Source: Deltaproteobacteria bacterium (GTDB lineage Bacteria > Desulfobacterota > Deferrimicrobia > Deferrimicrobiales > Deferrimicrobiaceae). Taken from it: a stretch of 35,335 nt of DNA. Below the pieces are notes generated by a model. The model saw nothing but the letters and a program-made list of their open reading frames with translations. It was not told the origin of the DNA and ran no database searches. Below are positions 23,412-31,873 of this stretch, piece after piece; the first letter of the stretch is position 1; the number at the start of each line of letters is the position of its first letter. The stretch covers positions 1-35,335 of the forward strand of contig DAOUUI010000007.1 in assembly GCA_030668225.1 (NCBI GenBank). Reading direction: 5' to 3'. A program made the position numbers and the translations under genes.

Positions 23412-23845
23412 TCCGTTTCCCCCGGCTCCACGGTGATCACGAACGCGTTCCCGAACTCCTCCTTCGGGACAAAACCGGAAACGCTCGGCAGACGAGCAAG
23501 GATAAGAAACCCGAAAAACGTGGACAGGGCCCCGAACAGGATCGTGAGGGCGAAGGCGATGATGACAAACGGCGGAAGGGAGACGATCGGCTTCCCCCCG
23601 ACGATGAGCGGCCAACTGAGGGACGTTAGGATCGTGAAGGCAAACCCGGTAACTGTGCCGCTCGCGGCGCCCAGGAGGGCGAAATTTTTCACCTTCGCCG
23701 GCTTCGTCGGCAGGATCTCGTCCACCTCATGGACGTGGAAAGGGGTTTCCACCTGGATTCTTTTTTGTGAAACCCCCTCCCGGGCCAGGTCGCGCAGGGC
23801 CGCGAGGAACTCCTCCCTGTCCTGGAAAACCATCCGCCTCTCCAT
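23408..23845 (-). CDS. actD: Alternative complex III subunit ActD (DUF3341)
   Basis: The 145-residue protein has a soluble N-terminal half with the DUF3341-type segment VETPFHVHEVDEILP, followed by two hydrophobic helices (about 55-80 and 92-118). This is the ActD layout; the subunit helps join the periplasmic and membrane parts of the complex and has no cofactor. Its ATG is immediately next to the actC stop, with no gap. It lies in the canonical actC-actD order. Confidence 0.86.
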   Translation of the reverse strand: MERRMVFQDREEFLAALRDLAREGVSQKRIQVETPFHVHEVDEILPTKPAKVKNFALLGAASGTVTGFAFTILTSLSWPLIVGGKPIVSLPPFVIIAFALTILFGALSTFFGFLILARLPSVSGFVPKEEFGNAFVITVEPGETE

Positions 23846-25141
23846 TTAGAGGTGCTCCATGATTTCCGTAATCGACAGCACGGGCAAGGTTTTCAGGAAA
23901 ATCAGATACGCCGTAAAGAACAGCCCGAAGCTGCCCAGGGTGATCCCCACCTCGACAAAACTGGGGGAGTACGTCCCCCACGCGTAAGGGTCGAAATCCC
24001 GGGCAAGAGACGAGACGATGATCACGAACCGCTCCACCCACATTCCCACGTTCACGAAGAGGGAGAGGACGAACAGGTATTTCACGTTGCGCCGCAGGCT
24101 CCGCACGAAAAGCGTAAGGGGGATCAAGGAATTGCAGGAGATCATGATCCAGAACATCACGGTGTAGTCCCCCAGGGCGCGGTACCGGAACTGCTCCATC
24201 TCGAAGGGGTTCCCGCTGTAGGCGGCGAGGCCGAACTCGACAATGTAGGAGTAGCTCACGATGAGGGAGGTAAAGAGGAGGATCTTCGCGATGCTCTCGA
24301 AATGGTCGTCGGTGATGTACCGGTCGAGGGCCAGGATCTTGCGCATGGGAACGACAAGCGTGATGACCATCGCCGTGCCGGAGAAGATCGCGCCGGCCAC
24401 GAAGTAGGGGGCGAAGATGGTGGTGTGCCACCCGGGGATGATGCTCATGGCGAAGTCCCACGAGACGACGGAGTGGACCGACGCCACGAGGGGAGTGGCG
24501 AACGCGGCCAGGAACAGGTAAAGCTGGTTGTAGTTCTTCCACTGCCTTCTCGTCCCCGTCCAGCCGAGGGAGAGAAAGCCGTAGATCCGTTTTGCCAACC
24601 CCTCCTTGTGCCTGCGCACGATGGCGAAGTCGGGGATCAGCCCCACGTAGAAAAAGACGACGCTCACGGTGAGATACGTGCTCACGGCGAAGACGTCCCA
24701 GATCAAGGGAGAGCGGAAATTCACCCAGAGCATCCGCTGCGTCGGGTAGGGGAAGAGGTAGTAGAACTTCCAGGTCCGGCCGAGGTGGATCAGGGGGAAC
24801 AGTCCCGCGACGAGCAGCGCGAAAACGGTCATCGCCTCGGCGGGACGATTGAAGCTGGTGCGGAACCGGGCGCGGAACAGGAACAGGACCGCCGAGATCA
24901 GCGTCCCCGAGTGGGCGATACCGACCCAGAAGACGAAATTCGTGATGTAGACCCCCCATCCCACGGGATTCATGAGGCCCGACACCCCCATGCCGGTCGT
25001 GATCTGGTAGCCCCATAATCCGAGGAGGGTGAGAAAGAGGGTGGCGGAGCATCCGAGGGCCGCAAGATACCCGATCCCCGGCCTCTTCATCGCGGCGAGG
25101 ACGTCCTGTTCCACCCGGGCCAGTTTGTCGTGTTTATCCAT
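23846..25141 (-). CDS. actC: Alternative complex III quinol-binding subunit ActC (NrfD-like)
   Basis: The 431-residue NrfD/PolySulfide-reductase-type membrane protein has about ten helices. Typical segments are NPVGWGVYITNFVFWVGIAH, SFNRPAEAMTVFALLVAGLFP and HTTIFAPYFVAGAIFSGTAM, all strongly ActC-like. It holds the quinol oxidation site of the complex and passes electrons to the Fe-S chain of ActB; whether it moves protons is debated. The ATG at 25141 overlaps the end of actB by 8 nt and follows AAGAAGAG. Eleven additional in-frame codons upstream lie in actB and are not used. Length and neighbours agree with ActC. Confidence 0.92.
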   Translation of the reverse strand: MDKHDKLARVEQDVLAAMKRPGIGYLAALGCSATLFLTLLGLWGYQITTGMGVSGLMNPVGWGVYITNFVFWVGIAHSGTLISAVLFLFRARFRTSFNRPAEAMTVFALLVAGLFPLIHLGRTWKFYYLFPYPTQRMLWVNFRSPLIWDVFAVSTYLTVSVVFFYVGLIPDFAIVRRHKEGLAKRIYGFLSLGWTGTRRQWKNYNQLYLFLAAFATPLVASVHSVVSWDFAMSIIPGWHTTIFAPYFVAGAIFSGTAMVITLVVPMRKILALDRYITDDHFESIAKILLFTSLIVSYSYIVEFGLAAYSGNPFEMEQFRYRALGDYTVMFWIMISCNSLIPLTLFVRSLRRNVKYLFVLSLFVNVGMWVERFVIIVSSLARDFDPYAWGTYSPSFVEVGITLGSFGLFFTAYLIFLKTLPVLSITEIMEHL

Positions 25142-27965
25142 GGCTCTTCTTCCCGGGGTCGCCTTTCTCTCCACTCAGATAGTACACGGAAGGATCCGTT
25201 CCCAGGCCCTCGAAAACCCGGTAGGCCCTCCCGGAGTGCGCCAGCCGGTACACCCGCGACTCCGGATCGAGGAGGTTACCGAAGGTGATGGCGCCCGTGG
25301 GACAACTCTCCGCGCAAGCCGTCGTTACCTCCCCGGACCGGACCGTGCGGGACCCGTCTTTCGCCTTGTCCTTGGCGGCACGGATCCGCTGAATGCAGAA
25401 GGTGCACTTCTCCATGACCCCCGCCCCCCGGGCCTGCAGTTCGGGGTTCAGCATTCTGTTCAATGGCTTTTCCCACCGGTGCCAGAACCAGTTGAACCGC
25501 CTCACCTTGTAGGGGCAGTTGTTCGAGCAGTACCTCGTCCCCACGCACCGGTTGTACACCTGGACGTTCAACCCCTCGGGGTTGTGATAGGCGGCGTACA
25601 CCGGGCACACCGTCTCGCAGGGAGCGGAATGGCACTGCTGGCAAAGCATGGGGAGGAAATCGACGTTCCCCGCCTCCCCGTAGAAGGGCTCGATCCGAAG
25701 CCACGACATCTCCCGGCCCTTCAGGTGGTCCTTCTTCCCGACGACGGGGATGTTGTTCTCGATGTAGCAGGCGGCAACGCACGCGGAACAGCCGTTGCAA
25801 AGCGCCAGGTCGATGGCCATGGCCCACCGGTACTCCTTGTGCACGTGCTCCGGGTAGAGGCTCTCCCTTCCGTGGTGTTGTTTTTCGTCCCTGTGGACGG
25901 GATCGGGAATCAGCCCCCGCCCCTGCTGGGAAGGGGAGCCGGAGAGGATGGGGATGGCCGCCATCTTTCCGGTTTTTCCTATGGTGACTTTCTCGATGTA
26001 CTCGATTGTCCCTCCCGTCCGTTTCTCCGTCCGAAGGGGGGGAGATTCGCCGAAGTCGCGGCAGGCCACGAAGACTCCTGCCGGGAGGCCCGGCTGAACC
26101 TTCACCGGGAGAACCTGCGACCAGCCGGAGGAGGAGGAGACGGTTACCTCCTGCCTCTCCTTGAGTCCCGCTCCCGCCGCCGTCTCCGGCGAAACCGAGA
26201 GCCAGCGCCCGTAGGAGATGGTGGTCAGGGGGTCGGGAATCTCGGAGAGGAGCGGTAATCCCCGGCTCCGCCCGTCGAAGGTCCTAAGAGACGGGGCCAG
26301 CACGAGGACGGGCTCGCCCGGTTTCATCCCTGCCTGCGCCCCCTTGAGAAGGGAGGCCGCCTTTTTCCCGTCGAGGGAGACCCGTTTCGCGGGGAGGGGT
26401 TCCTCGAAATAGCCCTGCTCGAGAAACGCGCTTCTTCCGCTTTCCCCGAACCGTTTCCGCCACGCGTCGAACAGGAAGTCCCGGTACCCTGACGCGGTCC
26501 CTTCCCCGGCACTCCCGTGGAGGAGACGGAGCAGCATGTCTCCTTCGGAGAGCGTGTCGTGAAGGGTTTTCAGCACGGGCTTCTGAAGGGAGACGATCCC
26601 CCGCCTCGGCTCGACGTCCCCCCACGACTCGAGGGAGTGGGAGAGGGGGAGGAAAAGGTCTACCTCCTGCATCGTCTCGTCCGGGAGATCGCCTATCCCT
26701 ACCGACAGCTTCGCTTTTTTAAGATTCTCCCTGAACCCGACCTCTTCCGGCAGGGAGAATACGGGGTTCGTCCGCGACAGGAACAGGACCCCGACCTCTC
26801 CCCCGCCCAGCCGGGCAGTGAGATCTTCCATGTCCCGAAAGGTCCCCACACTTTCGTAGTTCTCCCTCCTCCTGAAATCGACCAGGTCGGGGACTGCCCC
26901 CGTGACCCACTGGATCACGCAGGCCGCGCCCGCCACCTCGAGGCCTCCCGGGTGGGCCGTGGAAACTCCTCCGGCGATCACCAGGGGGCGCCTCGCGTGC
27001 GCAATGCGGTCGGCGACCTCTTGCAACGTACCGGCGGGGATCCCCGTGGCCTCCGACACGCGCTCGACGGACATCCGGGGGAGGGCTTCGGAAATCTCCC
27101 GGGGAAATTCGCCCCTGCGGGGCCCTTTTTCCATCAGATGCCGGAGTAAAAACGAGAGGAATACCGCTTCCTGCCACGGACGGACCACGATTCTCCTGTC
27201 GGCGTTCGCACCGGTCAGCGACAGATGGGGCTCCACGTGGTACCACCGGAACCCCTCCTTGCTCTTTGCCCGGGACAGCTGCCGGGTGTAGGAAACGGGG
27301 CTTACGTGCGTCTCGAGAATATCCGCTCCGACCGTCAGGAGAAAATCGGCATTCTCGATCCGGTAGCGGGGAACGTCGCGCTCTCCGAAGAGCAGGCCGT
27401 TCGCCTCTTTACCCTCGGAATGGGAATAGACCTCGAACTCGGGAAGCCTCTTAACCCCGACCTTCCCGCAGAACATGCCGATCAGCCCGGAGAGGGAGCC
27501 GGTGGTCCTTCCGGACAGGAAGAGGTTTGTCCGCCCGGAGGCACGGGAGGCGTCAAGGGTCTCCGAAACCGTGGAGAAGGCCTTCTCCCAGGAAATTCTC
27601 CGGACCTTCCCACTGCCGTTTCGCAGCATGGGAGAACCGATCCTCTTCGGGTGATACAGGCGGGTTATGGAAGACTGCCCGCGGATGCACAACCCGCCGT
27701 CGTTTACCGGATGCCCCGGGGAACCTTCGAGCTTGATCGGCCATCCTTCCCTGATCTTCACCGACACGCCGCACCCGGCGGGGCATTCCGCGCACGTGGA
27801 CGGGGAAAAGGTCGCTTCTCCGGGAAGGATCCCCTCTTCCGGGGGGAGAATGTAGGAGATGAATTTTTTCGGCCCGTTGCCGGAGCCGCAGGAGGACACC
27901 AGGGTGGAGCCCGACACCCCCCCCATGATCCTCAGGAAATCTCTTCGCTTCAACCGTCGCTTCAT
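25134..27965 (-). CDS. actB: Alternative complex III subunit ActB (molybdopterin-like plus Fe-S protein)
   Basis: This 943-residue periplasmic electron-transfer subunit starts with a Tat signal (RRDFLRIMGG) ending in a lipobox-like VSSC, in line with lipid-anchored ActB in a solved complex. The first part is a molybdopterin-oxidoreductase-like domain. The last ~230 residues form a ferredoxin domain with cysteine groups CNGCSAC, CQQCHSAPCETVC, CVGTRYCSNNC and CTFC...AESC, enough for four clusters. The N-terminus also keeps C-x2-C-x3-C-x26-C (CAECPAGCG...GGLC), the pattern of the extra [4Fe-4S] cluster of true molybdoenzymes; structurally known ActB proteins lack cofactors there. No Mo-ligating Cys, SeCys or Ser is evident. 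The ATG follows AGAGGAACGG, 12 nt after actA. Confidence 0.9.
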   Translation of the reverse strand: MKRRLKRRDFLRIMGGVSGSTLVSSCGSGNGPKKFISYILPPEEGILPGEATFSPSTCAECPAGCGVSVKIREGWPIKLEGSPGHPVNDGGLCIRGQSSITRLYHPKRIGSPMLRNGSGKVRRISWEKAFSTVSETLDASRASGRTNLFLSGRTTGSLSGLIGMFCGKVGVKRLPEFEVYSHSEGKEANGLLFGERDVPRYRIENADFLLTVGADILETHVSPVSYTRQLSRAKSKEGFRWYHVEPHLSLTGANADRRIVVRPWQEAVFLSFLLRHLMEKGPRRGEFPREISEALPRMSVERVSEATGIPAGTLQEVADRIAHARRPLVIAGGVSTAHPGGLEVAGAACVIQWVTGAVPDLVDFRRRENYESVGTFRDMEDLTARLGGGEVGVLFLSRTNPVFSLPEEVGFRENLKKAKLSVGIGDLPDETMQEVDLFLPLSHSLESWGDVEPRRGIVSLQKPVLKTLHDTLSEGDMLLRLLHGSAGEGTASGYRDFLFDAWRKRFGESGRSAFLEQGYFEEPLPAKRVSLDGKKAASLLKGAQAGMKPGEPVLVLAPSLRTFDGRSRGLPLLSEIPDPLTTISYGRWLSVSPETAAGAGLKERQEVTVSSSSGWSQVLPVKVQPGLPAGVFVACRDFGESPPLRTEKRTGGTIEYIEKVTIGKTGKMAAIPILSGSPSQQGRGLIPDPVHRDEKQHHGRESLYPEHVHKEYRWAMAIDLALCNGCSACVAACYIENNIPVVGKKDHLKGREMSWLRIEPFYGEAGNVDFLPMLCQQCHSAPCETVCPVYAAYHNPEGLNVQVYNRCVGTRYCSNNCPYKVRRFNWFWHRWEKPLNRMLNPELQARGAGVMEKCTFCIQRIRAAKDKAKDGSRTVRSGEVTTACAESCPTGAITFGNLLDPESRVYRLAHSGRAYRVFEGLGTDPSVYYLSGEKGDPGKKSHG

Positions 27966-27977
27966 CTTCCGTTCCTC

Positions 27978-28505
27978 TTACTTGTGGCAGGTGGCACAGT
28001 CCCGGGGAGCCCCCCTGGCCCTGTGGCAGGAAACGCACCACCCCATTTTCAACGAGCTTACCCTGCGGATCTTTTCCATTGCCCCCACCTGTCCGTGGCA
28101 ATTTTTGCAGTCCACGCCCGCCTTGACATGCCTCTTGTGCGAAAAGTAGACGTGCTCCGGCAAGGAGTATACCCGGTTCCACTCGATCGGCTTTTTCTCC
28201 TCGTAATGCCGTGTGAGCTTCCGGATCTCTTCCCTCTCCGTTGCGATCGTCCTGTGGCAGGACATGCATTTTTCCACGGGCGGAGCCCCCGCGTGCTTCG
28301 ACCGGTCGACGAAGATGTGACAGAAATTGCAGGGCAGGTTCAGTTTCGACACGTGGATCGTGTGGGGGAAAGCGATCGGCTGGTCGGGGCTAAGCCCCGC
28401 GCGATGCCAGGAAATCCAAAGGCCCACAGTGCCCAGGAGAAGGACCCCGAAATATGCCGATACGGCAAGAAGGGTAACCGTTTTTCTCACTTCCCCTGTC
28501 CCCAT
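27978..28505 (-). CDS. actA: Alternative complex III pentahaem cytochrome ActA
   Basis: The 175-residue protein has an N-terminal membrane anchor (about residues 10-32) and five CxxCH haem sites at C59, C80, C133, C157 and C170. The five haems and anchor match ActA, which conducts electrons from ActB toward the cytochrome c exit. The additional histidines (for example FPHTIH and FSHKRH) are placed as distal ligands in the manner of class III/c7-like cytochromes. It is somewhat shorter than many ActA proteins. The ATG at 28505 follows GAAAGGGAAC and lies 22 nt after the preceding cytochrome gene. Confidence 0.9.
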   Translation of the reverse strand: MGTGEVRKTVTLLAVSAYFGVLLLGTVGLWISWHRAGLSPDQPIAFPHTIHVSKLNLPCNFCHIFVDRSKHAGAPPVEKCMSCHRTIATEREEIRKLTRHYEEKKPIEWNRVYSLPEHVYFSHKRHVKAGVDCKNCHGQVGAMEKIRRVSSLKMGWCVSCHRARGAPRDCATCHK

Positions 28506-28527
28506 GTTCCCTTTCGTCCGGGAAGGT

Positions 28528-29832
28528 TCACGGCGAACCGCCGGGTTTTACCCGCCCGATCAGGTACCTTGCGACGGCATCGATCTCTTCCTCCGGAAGC
28601 CCGAGATTGGGCATCGACGGGAGGTCCGGGTTCACCTTGACCGGGTTCCGGATGAATCCTTTCAGCTTCTCCACGTCGCCTGCGTATTTCGGCACCACTT
28701 CGTTTAACGGCGGACCGACGACCCGGATGTCGAACTGGTGACATCCCGCGCAGTTCGTTTCGAACACGGCTTTCCCCGTTTCGGCCGCCGTCTTTCCGCC
28801 CGCAGCCGGTTCTTCCCGGGGCGCCTCTTTCGCGTGTTCCGCCTCGACCGCCTTGGCCTGCATGTTCAGGGAGGCGATCCGGTCCTGGTAGGCGTTTCCG
28901 ACCGCCGCGTGGTCGTGCACGAGTACCGCGAGAAAGATCAGGACATACAGGGTGGCTATCCGCGCGCCCGGGCCGCCTTCCTTTTTGCCGGAAGGAAGAG
29001 AGAGGATCAGGCAGACCGCAAGCGACAGGAGCAGGACGATCGCCGCAGTCGCGAACACTGTCGCGGAAAGCGCGATTTCCGGGAGGGTAACCAGATCGAG
29101 CAGCACGAAAACAGGGAGGACAAGCGTCGCAAGAAAGGTGAGTTTCGCGCCAATGTCGCGGACCAACCCCCGGTAGGAAGCGTCCGGCGCTTCCTTCCCT
29201 TCCGCAGACCGGCCGCCAAGAAGGAGAATCCCCCCGCCGGTCATCCCGAAAAAAACGGCGAGGAACAGAAGATATTTCACGACCGCGTTCCAGGAGAGGA
29301 AAAACCGGATATGTTCCCGGAGAAGGGAAAGCTTCTCCGGATTGAAGAGGACTCCGTACCCCTGGGAAAAGAGGAAAAAGGCGAAGAACAACGCCAGCAG
29401 CCCGGCGGCGCCGGACATGACATGGAACGGGGAAGGGGAAGGCGGGCGCCTCCAGGCCGACCGGTACACGTGGAGAAGGGCGAAACCGGCGACCAGGACC
29501 GCAAGGACAGCGGACCAGAAATGCCACGGCAGCGGAGTCGCATCAAAGAAAATCCGTGCGTAGATAAACCAGACGAGCAGGACAGGGACGAGGCCGAACA
29601 TGAAAAGGGCGGACTTGCCCGTCATGACGGTCTCCATCATCTCCTTCGAGAAGCGCAGATAGGCCGGGTCCCGCTTTTCCTTTCCGAGAAAGGAAAGGAG
29701 GAGAGAGACGGTCGATCCGCCGATGATGACCCCGAGGAAAGGGAGGAAAAAAAACAGGACGAGGAACAGCCCGTACTGAAGCAGGGTGTATAATTCCGTG
29801 GATAGCGGTTGCAGATTCCCCCAGGAGGCCAC
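28528..29832 (-). CDS. Polytopic membrane protein with C-terminal monohaem cytochrome c domain
   Basis: This 434-residue protein is the first gene of the operon. Residues 15-320 contain about eight or nine hydrophobic helices with several helix-embedded or loop histidines (PWHFW, LLHVY, VHDHA) that could bind b-type haem; I do not recognise the membrane domain with certainty. A hydrophilic linker leads to a class I cytochrome c domain with C361AGCH and the axial methionine M407 in SMPNLGLP. Canonical alternative complex III has a separate monohaem lipoprotein, ActE; none is found here, so this protein may supply that haem or link the complex to an acceptor. The start is GTG with AAAGGATC before it; a shorter ATG start is not evident. 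Confidence 0.78.
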   Translation of the reverse strand: MASWGNLQPLSTELYTLLQYGLFLVLFFFLPFLGVIIGGSTVSLLLSFLGKEKRDPAYLRFSKEMMETVMTGKSALFMFGLVPVLLVWFIYARIFFDATPLPWHFWSAVLAVLVAGFALLHVYRSAWRRPPSPSPFHVMSGAAGLLALFFAFFLFSQGYGVLFNPEKLSLLREHIRFFLSWNAVVKYLLFLAVFFGMTGGGILLLGGRSAEGKEAPDASYRGLVRDIGAKLTFLATLVLPVFVLLDLVTLPEIALSATVFATAAIVLLLSLAVCLILSLPSGKKEGGPGARIATLYVLIFLAVLVHDHAAVGNAYQDRIASLNMQAKAVEAEHAKEAPREEPAAGGKTAAETGKAVFETNCAGCHQFDIRVVGPPLNEVVPKYAGDVEKLKGFIRNPVKVNPDLPSMPNLGLPEEEIDAVARYLIGRVKPGGSP

Positions 29833-30143
29833 TTAGATCCTTTCTCCGAAAGATCTAATACCCTTATGACATAAGCAAAATTCCATGGCGTCCCCTGGTC
29901 GAAGAATCCGGCCCATGGCAATAATATCGCTTCGGTAATGGCCCGATCGGGAGAAATCGGATCTTTCTACTATAAGGCAGTTTCTTTCACCCCGTTTACA
30001 TTTTTTCTTTTGGCTTTTTCGCTTGATAATATGGAGCATCCGCGCCGGGAGTCCCCGACGAAACGGGGAGGGGATCGTACTCATCTATTTACCGGTGTCT
30101 CCAGGCAGGCAAGCGCCGATGCCTTGAAGGAGGGAAAACCCTG
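29833..30143. promoter_or_regulatory. Divergent promoter region, act operon and threonine aldolase
   Basis: No gene is seen in this gap. Candidate -10 boxes are TATAGT on the minus strand (29974 to 29969, toward the act operon) and GATAAT on the plus strand (30025-30030, toward ltaE); neither has a good -35. The ltaE leader carries a hairpin at 30103-30124: AGGCA-GGC-AAGC-GCC-GA-TGCCT, eight pairs with a two-base bulge. A second short stem AGGG-AAAA-CCCT lies at 30131-30142, overlapping the end of the ribosome site for the leader peptide. Confidence 0.45.
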
Positions 30144-30182
30144 ATGTGCCGCATGGTCCCATCCCAGCGTGACCGGCCATGA
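30144..30182 (+). CDS. 12-codon leader peptide coupled to ltaE
   Basis: ATG at 30144 opens a short frame encoding MCRMVPSQRDRP and ends with TGA at 30180-30182, overlapping the ltaE ATG as ATGA. It has a strong ribosome site, AAGGAGGG at 30127-30134, nine bases before the ATG. The ltaE start has no ribosome site of its own and a stop codon lies nine bases upstream in its frame, so ltaE cannot begin earlier. Coupled translation is therefore the simplest reading. A small hairpin overlaps the ribosome site. Whether the peptide itself acts is unknown. Confidence 0.5.
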   Translation: MCRMVPSQRDRP

Positions 30183-31228
30183 CAGCTCCCGTAGATCTTA
30201 GATCCGACACCGTCACGCTCCCCTCCGCGGGGATGCGGAAAGCGATGACCCACGCGAAGGTCGGTGACTCGCAGCGGGGAGAGGACCCCTCCGTTCGGGC
30301 GCTGGAGCAGTACGCGGCCTCCCTGTTCGGCAAGGAGGAGGCCCTCTTCGTCCCTTCCGGGACGATGGGGAACCTGGTCTCGGTGGCCTCGTGGACCCGG
30401 CCGGGGGACATCATCGTCGCCTCGGAGTCCTCCCACGTCGCAGGGCGCGAGGGACCGGGCATCTCGAACCTGGCCGCCGTCGCGATCCTGGGGATCGACA
30501 CCCCCGGCGGGATCTTCACGGCGGACGACGTAGCCAGGGCAATCGAGGAGGCTCCGCTGCGAAGCAGGGCGAAAGTCCGGCTGGTCACCGCGGAAAATAC
30601 CCACAACGCCGGCGGGGGTACGATCTTCCCCATCGCCTCCCTGCGGCGCATCCACAGTCTCTGCCGAAAAACCGGCATCCCGGTCCACATCGACGGGTCC
30701 CGGATCTTCAACGCCTCGGTCGCCTCCGGGGTTACGCCCGCAGACTACGGGAAGGTTTGCCGCTCCCTGATGTTCTGCCTGTCCAAGGGGCTGGGGGCGC
30801 CCGTCGGATCGATCGTCGTAGGCTCCCGGGACTTCCTCGAAGAGGCAAGGAGCGTAGGAGTACGCATCGGCGGGGGGATGCGGCAGTCCGGAATCGTCGC
30901 CGCAGGAGGTCTCTATGCGCTGCGGAACAACGTCAGGCGGATGGCCGAGGATCACGAGCACGCAAAGGCGCTCGCGCAGTCACTCGCCGACCTCCCCGGG
31001 ATCGAGGTGATCAACGCACCCGTGGAGACGAACATCGTACTCTTCCGGTGGAGGATGCCCACCGTCTCCCTCCCCGAATTCCAGGAAGCGTTGCACGAGC
31101 GGGGCGTCCTCGTAGACGACCGGTCGTTCCCGTTCTTCCGCGCCGTAACCCATTTGGGGATTGGAAAAAAGGAGATCGCCCGGGCCGTCCGGGCATTCCG
31201 CCAGGTCTTCGGGCGGGCCGCCGCATAG
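30179..31228 (+). CDS. ltaE: Low-specificity L-threonine aldolase
   Basis: This 349-residue PLP enzyme of fold type I splits threonine or allo-threonine to glycine and acetaldehyde. Typical features are the start VDLRSDTVTLPS, GEDPSVRALE, FVPSGTMGNLVS, ENTHNAGGG, HIDGSRIFN and the PLP lysine K203 in LSKGLGAPVGS. The length fits bacterial LtaE. Its translation appears coupled to a 12-residue leader peptide because it has no ribosome site of its own. A GGGGACA element follows 24 nt after the stop, before the convergent FmdB gene. Confidence 0.93.
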   Translation: MTAPVDLRSDTVTLPSAGMRKAMTHAKVGDSQRGEDPSVRALEQYAASLFGKEEALFVPSGTMGNLVSVASWTRPGDIIVASESSHVAGREGPGISNLAAVAILGIDTPGGIFTADDVARAIEEAPLRSRAKVRLVTAENTHNAGGGTIFPIASLRRIHSLCRKTGIPVHIDGSRIFNASVASGVTPADYGKVCRSLMFCLSKGLGAPVGSIVVGSRDFLEEARSVGVRIGGGMRQSGIVAAGGLYALRNNVRRMAEDHEHAKALAQSLADLPGIEVINAPVETNIVLFRWRMPTVSLPEFQEALHERGVLVDDRSFPFFRAVTHLGIGKKEIARAVRAFRQVFGRAAA

Positions 31229-31252
31229 GAGGCGTTGCCGCTGGGTTTGGGC

Positions 31253-31296
31253 GGGGACACTCCTGGTTTTCTCGTCGGAATAAAAGGAATGTCCCC
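31253..31296. repeat. 44-nt GGGGACA inverted-repeat element, copy 3
   Basis: The arms GGGGACACTCCT (31253-31264) and AGGAATGTCCCC (31285-31296) are identical to those of copy 1, but the interior is different and 3 nt shorter. It lies between the convergent ltaE and fmdB-like genes. Conservation of arms with changed interior argues that the arms are the functional part. Confidence 0.75.
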
Positions 31297-31313
31297 GGTG
31301 AGAGTGTACCCGC

Positions 31314-31583
31314 TCAGTGGCCCTTCGATCCTCGGGCGATATCCTCGGCCACCTCGCCCACCGTCTGCTTCATCATCCGGTCCGTGATCTTCTTCGAGCT
31401 GTCGCCCGGGGAGGACATCTTGGAGACCCAGTTGCCCCCTTTTCGGATGAATCCGCCGCCTCCGCCGACCTGCTTCGTGACCTTCCCGCCGCAGTGCGGG
31501 CACTTGGAAAGCGCCGAATCCGTGATCCGCTGATCCTTCTCGAACTCCCCGCACTTTCCGCACAAGTATTCGTAGGTCGGCAC
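31314..31583 (-). CDS. FmdB-family zinc-ribbon protein
   Basis: The 89-residue protein begins MPTYEYLCGKCGEFEKDQ and has a second pair CPHCGG near residue 28, giving one C-x2-C/C-x2-C zinc ribbon. A glycine-rich stretch and a charged C-terminal tail follow. These features define the FmdB putative regulatory family; the role is not established, although the name comes from formamidase/amidase gene clusters. The start is GTG at 31583 with GAGGGGGACGAC before it. It faces ltaE convergently. Confidence 0.9.
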   Translation of the reverse strand: MPTYEYLCGKCGEFEKDQRITDSALSKCPHCGGKVTKQVGGGGGFIRKGGNWVSKMSSPGDSSKKITDRMMKQTVGEVAEDIARGSKGH

Positions 31584-31702
31584 GTCGTCCCCCTCGCGTT
31601 AATTCGCAACGGTTGTATTATCGCACGATCCCGAATGCGCCGCCACACACATCAGTCCGCGTGATGCTCGCGGACGGTCGCAGGTCTCGCTCCCGCGAAA
31701 CT

Positions 31703-31729
31703 CCAAGAACAGGGACGTTCCTAAGAACT
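31703..31729. repeat. 27-bp dispersed repeat, minus-strand copy
   Basis: The sequence CCAAGAACAGGGACGTTC and nine further bases is the exact reverse complement of 21700-21726. It lies in the 290-nt gap between the divergent fmdB-like gene and the phosphoesterase gene. Unlike the first copy it is not followed by the outer GGGAC arm of the hairpin. Nothing else recognisable is seen in this gap. Confidence 0.8.
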
Positions 31730-31873
31730 CATTCTCCCCTGCGGCGGGCGCAGAGGTTTTGCGATCGGTTGCGAGTACACTGACGACGGAAGGACCCGCA
31801 TCGCTGCAGGTCCCCGGTGAGCCGGTCGGAGAAGGGGCGGAAAAGGCGTCCTGCCTGCACGGAATCATGGATA

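Noticed and set aside
23852-25018. 388-codon open frame opposite actC
   Set aside because: It is mostly His, Asp, Glu and Arg, the mirror of a membrane protein's hydrophobic codons; actC is certain on the other strand.
30060-30143. Glycine or other known riboswitch before ltaE
   Set aside because: The leader has hairpins but I could not match any known riboswitch consensus by eye.
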